A DNA stretch of 64,000 nucleotides from Pseudokineococcus marinus. Lineage in GTDB: Bacteria; Actinomycetota; Actinomycetes; Actinomycetales; Quadrisphaeraceae. The notes below the pieces were generated by a model that saw only the letters and a list, made by a program, of their open reading frames with translations, had not been told where the DNA came from and did not search any database. The DNA lies in the NCBI RefSeq assembly GCF_037482405.1, contig NZ_JBBHZZ010000002.1, forward strand, positions 1 through 64,000, written 5' to 3'. Positions 24,701 to 35,135 of this stretch are shown piece after piece (positions within the stretch are counted from its first letter, which is position 1; every line of letters starts with the position of its first letter). Made by a program: the position numbers and the translations under genes.

Positions 24701-26272
24701 TCAGCCCGCGCGACGCCGCGGGCGGGCGCGGCGCACCGCCGCGCGGGCGCGCCGCGCGGCCCGCGCCCCGCTCCCGCTGCCCGTGGCGCGGCGCTCGGCA
24801 GCACGGCCCCGGTCCGGGCCACCGCCGTCACCGGGGACGGACCCCTCCGGCCGCGCGCCGCGCAGCGCCGCGGCCAGCGCGGCCACGGCGAGGCGCGAGG
24901 GCGAGCGCGGCGCCGTCTCCAGCAGCGTGCGGCCGGCGAGCAGCGCCGCGTCGTGGGCCGCCCGGTCGTCCGGCACGAGCGTGGCGTCGTGGGCGCCCGC
25001 GAAGCGCGCGAGGGCGTCGCGGACGCGGCGCTCCGGCGGGGACCCCACCGCGGACGCGCGCACCCGCGTGACGACCACGCGGGGCCGCGGCGCCGCGGGC
25101 ACCGCCTCGGCGAGGTCGGCCAGCCCGCGGACGAGGCGCTGCAGGCCCACGGCGTCGGCCGCGCCGACGACGAGCACCTCGTCCGCGGCCGCGAGGGCGC
25201 TGAGCGCGGCGCCGTTGCGCCGGGGCGCGGCCGTGTCGTAGCTGAGCTCCTCGTCGGCCTCGAGCGGCGAGCCGAGGTCGACCACCACCCAGTCCGCCTG
25301 CGCGCGCGCCACCTCCCAGACGCGCTCGAGGGAGGCGGGCGCGAGCTCGGGCCAGCGCGAGCTGCGGCTGACGCCCCCCAGCAGGCGCAGGCCGGGCGAC
25401 ACCTGCACGGCGGCCCGCGCCAGCGCCCGACCGTCGAGGACGCCGGAGGCGGCGGAGCGGCACGCCGCCGCGAGACCGGGCGACTCGTCGAGCAGCCCGA
25501 GGACCTGCGCGGCGCTCGCCGCGTGGGTGTCGGCGTCCGCGAGGAGCACCTGGTCGCCCGCGGCGGCCAGCTCGGCCGCGAGGCCCGTCGCCACCGTCGT
25601 GCGCCCCGGCGCTCCCGGAGGCCCCCACACGGCCACGAGCCGCCCGGCCAGGCCCTCGCCCTCGGGAGGCGCGACGGCGAGGTCGAGCTCCGCCGCGTCG
25701 TCGGGTGCCGCGGGCAGGGCGTCGGCCGGGTCGGACGTGCCCGCCCGGTCCGCGGTCCGCAGCGCGGCCGGGGCGGGCTCCGGGCTCGCGCCACCGGCGG
25801 CGCGGGCGTCCCCCGAGACGTGGGGGCCGGCGTCGGCGTCGGGACCCTCGAGCGGGTCGGCGACGTGACGGCCCGCACCGCTCGCGGCCGCCGCGGAGCC
25901 CTCGCCGGCCGCGCGCCTCCGCGCCCCCTCGACGAGCTCCTCGAGACGCGCCGCGGGCACGTCCGCCGGCACGACGACGTCCACCCCGAGGGCGCGCAGC
26001 CGCGGCTCCTGCTCGCGCAGGGCGGCCGGGGCGGCGAGCCCGACGACGACGAGCCCGCACTCGCGCAGCCGCACCACGGCGGGGCGGTCGAGGCGGTGCA
26101 GGTCGGCGGAGACGAGGGCGGCGCCGGCGCGACCGGTGGCCGCCACGGCCAGCAGCTCGGGCAGGTCGGCGCAGCGCCGGAGCACGACGAGGGAGCGGCT
26201 CGCGCCGATGGCCGCGACGAGCGGCGCCTCCCAGGCCCCGGTGACGGCCACGAGGACCCCGGTCTCAGCCAC
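24701..26272 (-). CDS. CpaE-like ParA/MinD-family ATPase of the Flp pilus system
   Basis: 523 residues. An N-terminal receiver-like domain (to about 130), a long disordered linker (about 130-220), then a MinD-type ATPase starting LVAVWGPPGAPGRTTVATGL, with LLADADTHAASAAQVLGLLD and the later DWVVVDLGSPLEADEE. The P-loop has Arg instead of the usual Lys (GAPGRTT), common in actinobacterial members of this type. The C-terminal 50 residues are very basic. CpaE-like proteins position the pilus machine or septum. The GTG start overlaps the CpaB-like gene by eight bases. The main tad operon is 19 kb away. Confidence 0.78.
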   Translation of the reverse strand: MAETGVLVAVTGAWEAPLVAAIGASRSLVVLRRCADLPELLAVAATGRAGAALVSADLHRLDRPAVVRLRECGLVVVGLAAPAALREQEPRLRALGVDVVVPADVPAARLEELVEGARRRAAGEGSAAAASGAGRHVADPLEGPDADAGPHVSGDARAAGGASPEPAPAALRTADRAGTSDPADALPAAPDDAAELDLAVAPPEGEGLAGRLVAVWGPPGAPGRTTVATGLAAELAAAGDQVLLADADTHAASAAQVLGLLDESPGLAAACRSAASGVLDGRALARAAVQVSPGLRLLGGVSRSSRWPELAPASLERVWEVARAQADWVVVDLGSPLEADEELSYDTAAPRRNGAALSALAAADEVLVVGAADAVGLQRLVRGLADLAEAVPAAPRPRVVVTRVRASAVGSPPERRVRDALARFAGAHDATLVPDDRAAHDAALLAGRTLLETAPRSPSRLAVAALAAALRGARPEGSVPGDGGGPDRGRAAERRATGSGSGARAARRARAAVRRARPRRRAG

Positions 26273-27302
26273 CGGCGCCGTCCCCCGGCGTCGCGCCGTC
26301 CGTGGTCCCGCCGTCCGTGGTCCCGCCGTCCGTGGCCCCGCCGTCCGTGGTCCCGGCCCCCGCGTCGCCGTCGGCCGGCGCGTCCTCGGGCGCCGCTCCC
26401 CCGCCCGCCGGCGCACCCGCCACCGGCTCCCGCGCCGGCCGCGCCGCCCCGTCACCGCCCTCGGACGCCCCGGGGGCCGTGCCCGTCGTCGACGCGCTCG
26501 AGGAGGTCGCGGTCGGAGGCGCGGGCGCACGCGTCGGGGGAGCCGCAGCCGTGGGGGCGTCCGTGGGGACGGGGGCGGCGGCCTGGCCGGCGGCGCCCCG
26601 GGACGCGACGGGGTCGAGGCCGTCGGCCCCGTCGTCGCCGCCCCCGGGGGACAGCACGAGCTGCACCTCGGCGTCCGCGGCGAGCGCGGCGAGGACGTCG
26701 GGCAGCGCCTCGGTGCCCACGAGGACCTGCACGGTCGTCGTGGCGGCGGAGCCGAGGGCACCGGGACCGGCGTCGACCTCGGACACGGGAGCGGCGACGA
26801 CGACCCGTCGCGGCTCGAGCAGCGCCCCGGGCGAGCCCAGGTCGACGGCGGTGACCCACACGTCGACGAGCGCGCCGGGCACGAGGTCGGCGGGCAGCGC
26901 CCCCTCGACGGGGACGCCGACGGGCCGCACGTCGAGCACGCCGGGCTCGCCCAGGGCCGCCGCGGGCACGAGCTCGCCGGCGCCGACGCCGCGCAGGGCC
27001 ACGAGCTCGCCCTCCGGCGGACGGGCGGCCGACAGGTACGCCGCCGCCCCGCCCCCGCCGTCGAGGCGCAGGCGCACGACCTGCAGCTGGTCGGCCCCGA
27101 CGCGCTCGCCCGGGGTGAGGGCCTCGGCCGCCGCGAAGACCGGCACGGTGCGGTCCGCCGACGCGACGAGCCGGGCGCCGGCGACGACGGCCGCGAGCAC
27201 GAGCAGGACGCCGACCACCAGCCGCGGGTCCCGCCACGACGGCAGCGCCACCCTGCGGGCGGGTGCACCCCCGCTCTCCGCCGCCCTCGTGACCGCCGCC
27301 AC
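26265..27302 (-). CDS. CpaB/RcpC-like pilus protein with SAF domain
   Basis: 345 residues. One N-terminal membrane helix (LVVGVLLVLAAVVAGARLVA), then a SAF domain (VPVFAAAEALTPGERVGADQL, ELVPAAALGEPGVLDVR) and an RcpC-like beta domain, ending in about 120 disordered residues rich in Ala, Pro, Thr and Gly with a TDGGT repeat. CpaB/RcpC proteins sit in the periplasmic or outer part of Flp machines. GTG 27302 has AGGAGG eight bases upstream. It is followed by the overlapping CpaE-like gene. Confidence 0.8.
   Translation of the reverse strand: MAAVTRAAESGGAPARRVALPSWRDPRLVVGVLLVLAAVVAGARLVASADRTVPVFAAAEALTPGERVGADQLQVVRLRLDGGGGAAAYLSAARPPEGELVALRGVGAGELVPAAALGEPGVLDVRPVGVPVEGALPADLVPGALVDVWVTAVDLGSPGALLEPRRVVVAAPVSEVDAGPGALGSAATTTVQVLVGTEALPDVLAALAADAEVQLVLSPGGGDDGADGLDPVASRGAAGQAAAPVPTDAPTAAAPPTRAPAPPTATSSSASTTGTAPGASEGGDGAARPAREPVAGAPAGGGAAPEDAPADGDAGAGTTDGGATDGGTTDGGTTDGATPGDGAGG
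26296..26355 (-). repeat. In-frame 15-bp repeat, four copies, in the CpaB-like C-terminus
   Basis: Unit CCGTCCGTGGTCCCG (plus strand), four copies with one base change in the third. It encodes a TDGGT-type pentapeptide on the minus strand, in the disordered tail of the CpaB-like protein. Confidence 0.93.
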
Positions 27303-27556
27303 CCGTCCTCCTGCGCGTCGCGTCGCCCGGCCCCCGCGGCCGCCCGCCGGGGCGCCGTCGTGGCGGGCCGGCGAGCGCGACCCGGCGATCGTGCCAGCGC
27401 CGACGCCGCGCCCCGCCCCCGTCGTCCACAGGGTCACCCGACCGGGCCGCAGGGTCCTCCGGCCGCGTGCCAGACTCCGGCCGCGGCGCCCCCTCCGGGG
27501 CCCGCCGGCCGCCGCGGGGCAGCCCACCGGCGCCGTGCCCGACCCGAGGAGGACGC

Positions 27557-27811
27557 GTGCCCGCCCGATTCCTGCCGCTGGCGGACGTCGCCGAGATCCT
27601 CTCCATCTCCTCGGCGCAGGCCTACGCCCTCGTGCGCTCCGGCGACCTCCCGGCCATCAAGGTGGGCGGCCGCGGGCAGTGGCGGGTCGAGACCACCGAG
27701 CTCGAGTCCTACATCCAGCGCATGTACTCCCAGACGCGGGCCCTGGTCGAGCGCGGCGGGCTGGACGAGGCGGCCGAGGCCGCCTCCGCGGACGGGCTCG
27801 AGCGCGGCTGA
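27557..27811 (+). CDS. Helix-turn-helix DNA-binding protein (HTH_17/excisionase type)
   Basis: 84 residues. A winged MerR-like HTH spans residues 4-54: FLPLADVAEILSISSAQAYA, LVRSGDLPAIKVGGRGQWRV and the wing-plus-helix ESYIQRMY. This is a small chromosomal regulator of the AlpA/BldC-like fold; no phage or plasmid genes are nearby, so an excisionase role is unlikely. The GTG start follows GAGGAGGA. The C-terminal 25 residues are acidic. Targets unknown. Confidence 0.85.
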   Translation: MPARFLPLADVAEILSISSAQAYALVRSGDLPAIKVGGRGQWRVETTELESYIQRMYSQTRALVERGGLDEAAEAASADGLERG

Positions 27812-27904
27812 CCGGGGTCTGAGCCGCCCGGTCGGCGCGCGCCGGGGCGCCGTCCCGGCCTCGGCGCCCCGCGCTCGACCTCCCGCTCCGGAGCTGGAGA
27901 GGCG

Positions 27905-28447
27905 TCAGGCGCTGCGGACCACGAGCAGCGCCCCGATGGCGACCGCCCGCACCTCGAGGACGGCACCCGCCCGTCGCGGCTCCCCCGGGGCGTGCAGGGC
28001 CAGGTCGACGTGGTCACCCGCGACCCGGTCGATCGTCCCCGCGAGCTCGGCGCCGGCAACCGCCGCGCGCACGGCGGCGCGGTCGCGGGCGAGCGCCCTC
28101 AGCGCGGTCCGCAGGGAGGTGCGCCGCAGCACCGCTCCCGCCGGCGGGGCGACACGGCGCGGCAGGCCGGCGACGGACGACACCGAGGCCAGCGGGACGA
28201 GGGCCTGACCGCGGGCCTCCGCCACGACGACCCACTCCGGGGCCGCGTCGTCCACGCGCCCCGCCACGACGGCGCCGTCGCGCAGGTGCAGCGCGACCTC
28301 CAGAGGGCCCGCGGCCCGCAGCCGGTCGGCGAGCCAGACGTCCGCCTGCTCCGCCCTCGTGCGGTCGGCCACCTCGGCGCGCAGCTCGGCCGAGGCCTCC
28401 TGCTCGAGCTGCGCCTCGAGGTCCTCGAACAGCCGCTGCCAGCGCAC
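27905..28447 (-). CDS. Conserved actinobacterial protein of unknown function
   Basis: 180 residues from GTG (VRWQRLFEDLEAQLEQEASA). An N-terminal amphipathic helix with many Glu/Arg (to about 50) is followed by two beta-rich halves that resemble each other: ALHLRDGAVVAGRVDDAAPE and LAGTIDRVAGDHVDLALH, each followed by a hydrophobic strand. This looks like two small Sm-like barrel modules. It is a well-known conserved hypothetical beside the HTH_17 gene in actinobacteria. Upstream lies an unusually AT-rich patch (28500-28550) that probably holds the divergent promoters. Confidence 0.75.
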   Translation of the reverse strand: MRWQRLFEDLEAQLEQEASAELRAEVADRTRAEQADVWLADRLRAAGPLEVALHLRDGAVVAGRVDDAAPEWVVVAEARGQALVPLASVSSVAGLPRRVAPPAGAVLRRTSLRTALRALARDRAAVRAAVAGAELAGTIDRVAGDHVDLALHAPGEPRRAGAVLEVRAVAIGALLVVRSA

Positions 28448-28671
28448 CGCCCCACCGTACCGGTGCGCGCTATCGACGGCCGAACGGCCCCCAGCCACAC
28501 TGACGGGTGGTCCTCGACACCAAACAGCATCAAACGATGGTCAACGGCAGGCGTGTCGGGGTAGGACTGCTCCCACCACGCCGGAGGTGCGGGGCTCGCT
28601 CGACGCCCGCGCACCACCCGGTCGGCCCAGCGGCCGGCCCCTCCGGTCGACGACGTCCTCGAGGAGCTGCC

Positions 28672-29652
28672 GTGAGCGCCACCTGCCCCGAACCCCTCCA
28701 CGCCCGGGGACCGGCGTCCCCCGCGGCGTCCGGCCGCACCCCGTCCGGCCGTCCCTCGTCCGGCCGCCATCCGTCCGCTCGGCGTCCGTCCCGTCGCTCC
28801 CCCGCCGGGCCGCCCCCGTCGGGGCACCACCGCCCCGGGCGCGGCCGGGCGCTGCTCGTCCTGCTCGCCGCGGCGGCCCTCGCGGTCGCGGGCGTGGCGG
28901 CCCTGTCGGCCGCCGTCGCGGGTCCGGGCACGGGGACGGCGCAGGTGCCGTGGCCGCTCGCCCCCGCCACCACGGCGCAGGACCTGCTCGTCGCGGCCGC
29001 GAGCGCCGCGGCCGGCGCGCTGGCGACGGCGTGGGGCCTGGCGGCCGGGGTGGTTGCGACGACGCGGCTGGCTCCGGGGGCCGGCGCTGCGGACGCCGTC
29101 GCGGGCGCCGCGTCCCGCCTCCTGCCGGCCGTGCTCCGCGGCGTGCTCGTCGCGGCCCTCGGTGCGGGGCCGCTCCTCGCCGCGGGCCCCGCGAGCGCCG
29201 CCCCCGCCGCCGTCACCCCCGCCGCCGTCGCCCCCGTCACCGTCACCCCCGTCACCGTCGCGCCCACCACCGCAGCACCCCCCGCCGCCGCTCCGGTCGC
29301 CGCGTCGCCCGGCGCCGCCGGCACGGAGGGCGCGCCCGACGTCACCTGGAGGCCGACCGCGCCGCCCCGCCCGGTCGCCCCGCACGGCGAGGCGTCCGTC
29401 GGCCTCCTCGTGCCGTCGCCGCGGGAGGCCGCCACCGCGGACGAGACGGGCGCCGTCGTCGTCGTGCGCGGGGACACGTTGTGGGACATCGCCCGTCGGC
29501 ACCTGCCCCCCGGAGCCGACGACGCCGAGGTGGCGGCCGCGTGGCCCGCCTGGTACGAGACGAACCGCGCCGTCGTGGGCGACGACCCCGACCGGCTCCT
29601 GCCGGGACAGCGCCTCGTGCCGCCCGCGGCGACGACCGGTGGCCTCCGGTGA
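28672..29652 (+). CDS. LysM-domain membrane protein
   Basis: 326 residues from GTG 28672 with GAGGAG upstream. N-terminal Arg/Pro/Ser low-complexity (to about 55), a membrane helix (LLVLLAAAALAVAGVAALSAA), a second and third hydrophobic stretch around residues 100-175, an Ala/Pro/Val/Thr-rich linker with a five-residue period (PAAVTPAAVAPVTVTPVTVA), and a C-terminal LysM domain (VVRGDTLWDIARRHLPPGAD and ETNRAVVGDDPDRLLPGQRL). LysM binds peptidoglycan, so the domain should face the wall. The stop overlaps the next start (GTGA). This pair is typical near secA in actinobacteria. Confidence 0.85.
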   Translation: MSATCPEPLHARGPASPAASGRTPSGRPSSGRHPSARRPSRRSPAGPPPSGHHRPGRGRALLVLLAAAALAVAGVAALSAAVAGPGTGTAQVPWPLAPATTAQDLLVAAASAAAGALATAWGLAAGVVATTRLAPGAGAADAVAGAASRLLPAVLRGVLVAALGAGPLLAAGPASAAPAAVTPAAVAPVTVTPVTVAPTTAAPPAAAPVAASPGAAGTEGAPDVTWRPTAPPRPVAPHGEASVGLLVPSPREAATADETGAVVVVRGDTLWDIARRHLPPGADDAEVAAAWPAWYETNRAVVGDDPDRLLPGQRLVPPAATTGGLR

Positions 29653-30368
29653 CCGCGGTGCCGGTGGAGGTCGCGGCGACGAAGGGCGTCCGCGCTCCGC
29701 AGACGCCCCCGCGCCCCCGCACGTCGTCGGTCAGGCGGCGTCACGCCCCCGCCGGGGCGCCCCGGTCGACGGCCGACGACGTCGCCGCACGGACGGGCGA
29801 GGCGGCCGGGACGTCGCGCGTCCGGCTCGCCCCCGCGCCGCGGACCGAGCCGGAGCCGCTGCCCGGCACGGGCCCCGACGCCCTCGCCACCCGCCGGGCG
29901 TGCACCGCCCCTCCTGCCGGCCAGCAGGTGCTCGTCCTCGCGCCTCCCCGCCGCTGCGCCGGCGCCGCGCCCGACGTCGACCCGCTCGTGGCGCCGCGTC
30001 CCAGCGCGGACGACGAGCTGAGCGACCCGGGGCCGACGTGCGCCGCCCTCGCGGGCGCCGTCGTCGAGGTGCTGTCCGGGCACCGCCCGGCGGCCCAGCT
30101 CGTCCGCTGGACCACCCTCGAGGTGCACGAGGGGCTCGTGCGGCGGGCCGCCCTGGCCGCCCGGCTGCGTCGCCCGCGCCCGGGGGCGCCCGGACCGGCG
30201 CGATCCGGCCGGCCCGCCGTCGTCCGTCGCGTCCGGGTGTGCCGGCCTGCGGAGGGGGTCGTCGAGGCCTCGGCGGTCGTCGTCGACGGCGACCGGGTCC
30301 GTGCGGTCGCCCTGCGGCTGGAGGGCTGGGACCGCCGGTGGCGGGCGACCGCCGTCGAGGTGGGGTGA
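29649..30368 (+). CDS. Rv3235-family protein
   Basis: 239 residues. The conserved C-terminal half begins TCAALAGAVVEVLSGHRPAA and continues QLVRWTTLEVHEGLVRRA, then strands (VVRRVRVCRPAEGVVEASA, AVALRLEGWDRRWRATAVEV). The N-terminal 130 residues are Pro/Arg/Ala-rich and disordered. The Rv3235 family is conserved near secA; its function is unknown. The GTG start overlaps the LysM gene stop (GTGA). A strong hairpin follows its stop. Confidence 0.75.
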   Translation: MTAVPVEVAATKGVRAPQTPPRPRTSSVRRRHAPAGAPRSTADDVAARTGEAAGTSRVRLAPAPRTEPEPLPGTGPDALATRRACTAPPAGQQVLVLAPPRRCAGAAPDVDPLVAPRPSADDELSDPGPTCAALAGAVVEVLSGHRPAAQLVRWTTLEVHEGLVRRAALAARLRRPRPGAPGPARSGRPAVVRRVRVCRPAEGVVEASAVVVDGDRVRAVALRLEGWDRRWRATAVEVG

Positions 30369-30410
30369 CCGGCGGCCCCGAGGCCCTCCTCGGAGCCGGG
30401 GCCGCGCGGA

Positions 30411-30450
30411 CGACGACGGCCGGGCCCCCGCGGGGACCCGGCCGTCGTCG
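30411..30450. terminator. Bidirectional terminator between Rv3235-like gene and secA
   Basis: A perfect 14-bp stem CGACGACGGCCGGG (30411-30424) and complement (30437-30450), with a GC-rich inner loop that can pair further. It lies between two convergent genes. Confidence 0.75.
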
Positions 30451-30471
30451 CCGCGCGCGTGCGGCGCGTGC

Positions 30472-33219
<2,748 letters not shown>

Positions 33220-33358
33220 GTCGCGAACTCCCTCGTCGTCCGCGCGCACGGGCCCCCCGGAGGGCTCCCGCGGCGCTGGTCAGGTCGGCCGTCATGCTAC
33301 GCACGCGGCGGTCACCGGCCGTCGCGCCGCGACGGGCTCGCCCCGGGTCGGACGCACC

Positions 33359-33646
33359 TCAGCCCGCGACGAGGTCCTGCTGGTCGGGGTGGCGCTCCAG
33401 CCACGCGGCCACGTAGGGGCAGTCGGGGCGCACGCGCAGGCCGCGCTGGCGCAGGTCGTCCATCGCGGCGCCGACGAGCCGGCCGGCGAGGCCCTCGCCC
33501 TGCCGGTCGAGGTCGGTCTCCGTGCTCACCAGCGCGACGACGTCGTCGTCCACCGGCCGGCCCACGAGCTGCACGAGCTCGCGCCCCTCCTCCAGGAGGA
33601 CGTAGCCGTCCCCGCGCCGCTCCACCGTCGTCGTCTCGTCCGCCAT
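33359..33646 (-). CDS. Small GNAT-like acetyltransferase (YjdJ type)
   Basis: 95 residues: MADETTTVERRGDGYVLLEE, then VALVSTETDLDRQGEGLAGR, LVGAAMDDLRQRGLRVRPDC and PYVAAWLERHPDQQDLVAG. This is the short N-acetyltransferase family with the P-loop-like QGEGLAGRLV and the conserved C-terminal CPYV..W..RHP. The substrate is unknown. It is divergent from the double GNAT gene, with 101 bases between. Confidence 0.85.
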   Translation of the reverse strand: MADETTTVERRGDGYVLLEEGRELVQLVGRPVDDDVVALVSTETDLDRQGEGLAGRLVGAAMDDLRQRGLRVRPDCPYVAAWLERHPDQQDLVAG

Positions 33647-33747
33647 CCGGCCAGCGTGCCGCCGCGCGCCCGCTCCCGCCCGCGGGAGGCGGTGCGTCGA
33701 CGGGAACGTCGTTGCCCGGGGCCGTCGACGGCGGCAGGGTCGGCCCC

Positions 33748-34923
33748 ATGACGTCACCCGCACCGATCGACGCCGTCGCGCCACGCCCGGTGACCGCCGC
33801 CCTCCCGACCGCGGCGCCCGACCTGGAGGCCGGCGGGGGCGTGCGGCTGCGCGCCTACCGGGAGGACGACGTCCAGGCCGTGCTGGCGATGGCATCCGAG
33901 GCGGAGTTCGCCCGCTGGACGACCGTGCCGGTGCCCTACGGGCGCGAGGACGCCGAGGGCTTCGTCCGCGACGTCGTGCCGGCGGGCTGGGCCTCCGGCG
34001 AGGCGATGACGTGGGCGCTGGACGTCGACGGCGAGCACGCGGGGAACGTCGCGCTGCGCCGGACGGGCACCGACGGCGTGCTGTCCGTCGGCTACGGCCT
34101 CGACGCCCGGCACCGCGGCCGCGGCGCGGTGTCGGCGGCGCTGCGGGTCCTCCTGCCGTGGGCGGCCGAGCACGGGGCCGCCGCCGTGCGGTGGATCGCC
34201 CACGTCGGGAACTGGCCGAGCCGCCGCGCCGCCTGGGCCGCGGGCTTCCGCGTCGAGGGCGCCGTCCGGCGGGCAGAGCTGCAGCGCGGCGAGCTGCGCG
34301 ACTGCTGGCTCGGCACCTGGGCGGCGGGCGACCCGACCACCCCGGCCACGCCCTGGCTCGACGTCCCGCGCGTCGACCTCGGCGACGTCGTCCTGCGGCC
34401 GTGGCGCGACGACGACGCGGGCCGCGTCGTCGAGGCCGGCACCGACCCCCTCACGCGACGCTGGCTGCCGCGGCTGCCGGAGCACTACGGGCGGCAGGAC
34501 GCGCGGGACTTCGTCGAGGGGATGCGGCGGGACGCGGCCGAGGGGCACGCCGTGGCCTGGTGCGCCGCCGACGCCCGCGACGACCGGTGCCTGGCGTCCG
34601 TGACCCTCTTCGCCCTGGGCCAGGGCGGCCGTCCGGCGGAGATCGGCTACTGGGCGCACCCCGACGCGCGCGGGCGCGGCGTCGTGACGACGGGCGTGCG
34701 GGCCGTCGCGCGCCACGCGCTGCTGCCCGCGGAGGTCGGCGGGCTCGGCTTGCCGGCCGTGCTCGTGCGCGCCGAGCCGGGCAACGCCGCGAGCCGCGCC
34801 GTCGCGCTGCGCGCCGGCTTCGCCCCGGCCGGCTGGGACCTCGCCGGGGGCGGAGAGCCGGACGCCCCACCGACGCCGCTCGACCGTTTCGTGCTGCGGG
34901 CGCAGGACCTGCCCGACGCCTGA
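33748..34923 (+). CDS. Two-domain GNAT acetyltransferase (RimJ/RimL type fusion)
   Basis: 391 residues with two consecutive RimJ/L-like GNAT domains. Domain 1 (about 30-185): VRLRAYREDDVQAVLAMASE, GYGLDARHRGRGAVSAALRV, HVGNWPSRRAAWAAGFRVEG. Domain 2 (about 210-385): VVLRPWRDDDAGRVVEAGTD, GYWAHPDARGRGVVTTGVRA, EPGNAASRAVALRAGFAPAG. Both keep the acetyl-CoA pyrophosphate loop (R-x-x-G-R-G-x in 1, DARGRGV in 2), so both could be active. Substrate unknown. ATG is preceded by a weak CAGGG. Downstream is an intergenic repeat. Confidence 0.88.
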   Translation: MTSPAPIDAVAPRPVTAALPTAAPDLEAGGGVRLRAYREDDVQAVLAMASEAEFARWTTVPVPYGREDAEGFVRDVVPAGWASGEAMTWALDVDGEHAGNVALRRTGTDGVLSVGYGLDARHRGRGAVSAALRVLLPWAAEHGAAAVRWIAHVGNWPSRRAAWAAGFRVEGAVRRAELQRGELRDCWLGTWAAGDPTTPATPWLDVPRVDLGDVVLRPWRDDDAGRVVEAGTDPLTRRWLPRLPEHYGRQDARDFVEGMRRDAAEGHAVAWCAADARDDRCLASVTLFALGQGGRPAEIGYWAHPDARGRGVVTTGVRAVARHALLPAEVGGLGLPAVLVRAEPGNAASRAVALRAGFAPAGWDLAGGGEPDAPPTPLDRFVLRAQDLPDA

Positions 34924-34929
34924 GCACCT

Positions 34930-35080
34930 GACGGGGAAGGGCTACGGACTCCGCCCCGGAGCGTCTCCTCGACGGAGAAGGCTACGAACTCCGCCCCGGA
35001 GCGCCGTTCCGACGGACCAAGACTACGAACTTCGCCCTGGAGCGCCGCCCGGACGGACAAAGGCCACGAAGTCCGGTCCG
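34930..35080. repeat. Imperfect tandem repeat of about 41 bp, 3.5 copies
   Basis: Copies start with GACGG at 34930, 34971, 35011 and 35052 (the last is partial). Each contains CTACG(A/G)ACT(C/T)CG and a small hairpin of the type CTCCG-CCC-CGGAG. The copies differ at several positions. They fill the space between the end of the double GNAT gene and a final hairpin (35076-35103) before the convergent AlkZ-like gene. Confidence 0.88.
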
Positions 35081-35135
35081 GGTCCCCTCGCGGAGGGGTC
35101 CGGGGACGCCCAGCCGTTCGGGCGACGAGAAGTGG

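Noticed and set aside
27557..27811. Phage or integrative-element excisionase
   Set aside because: The HTH_17 gene has no integrase, attachment site or phage gene nearby, and matches a small chromosomal actinobacterial regulator.
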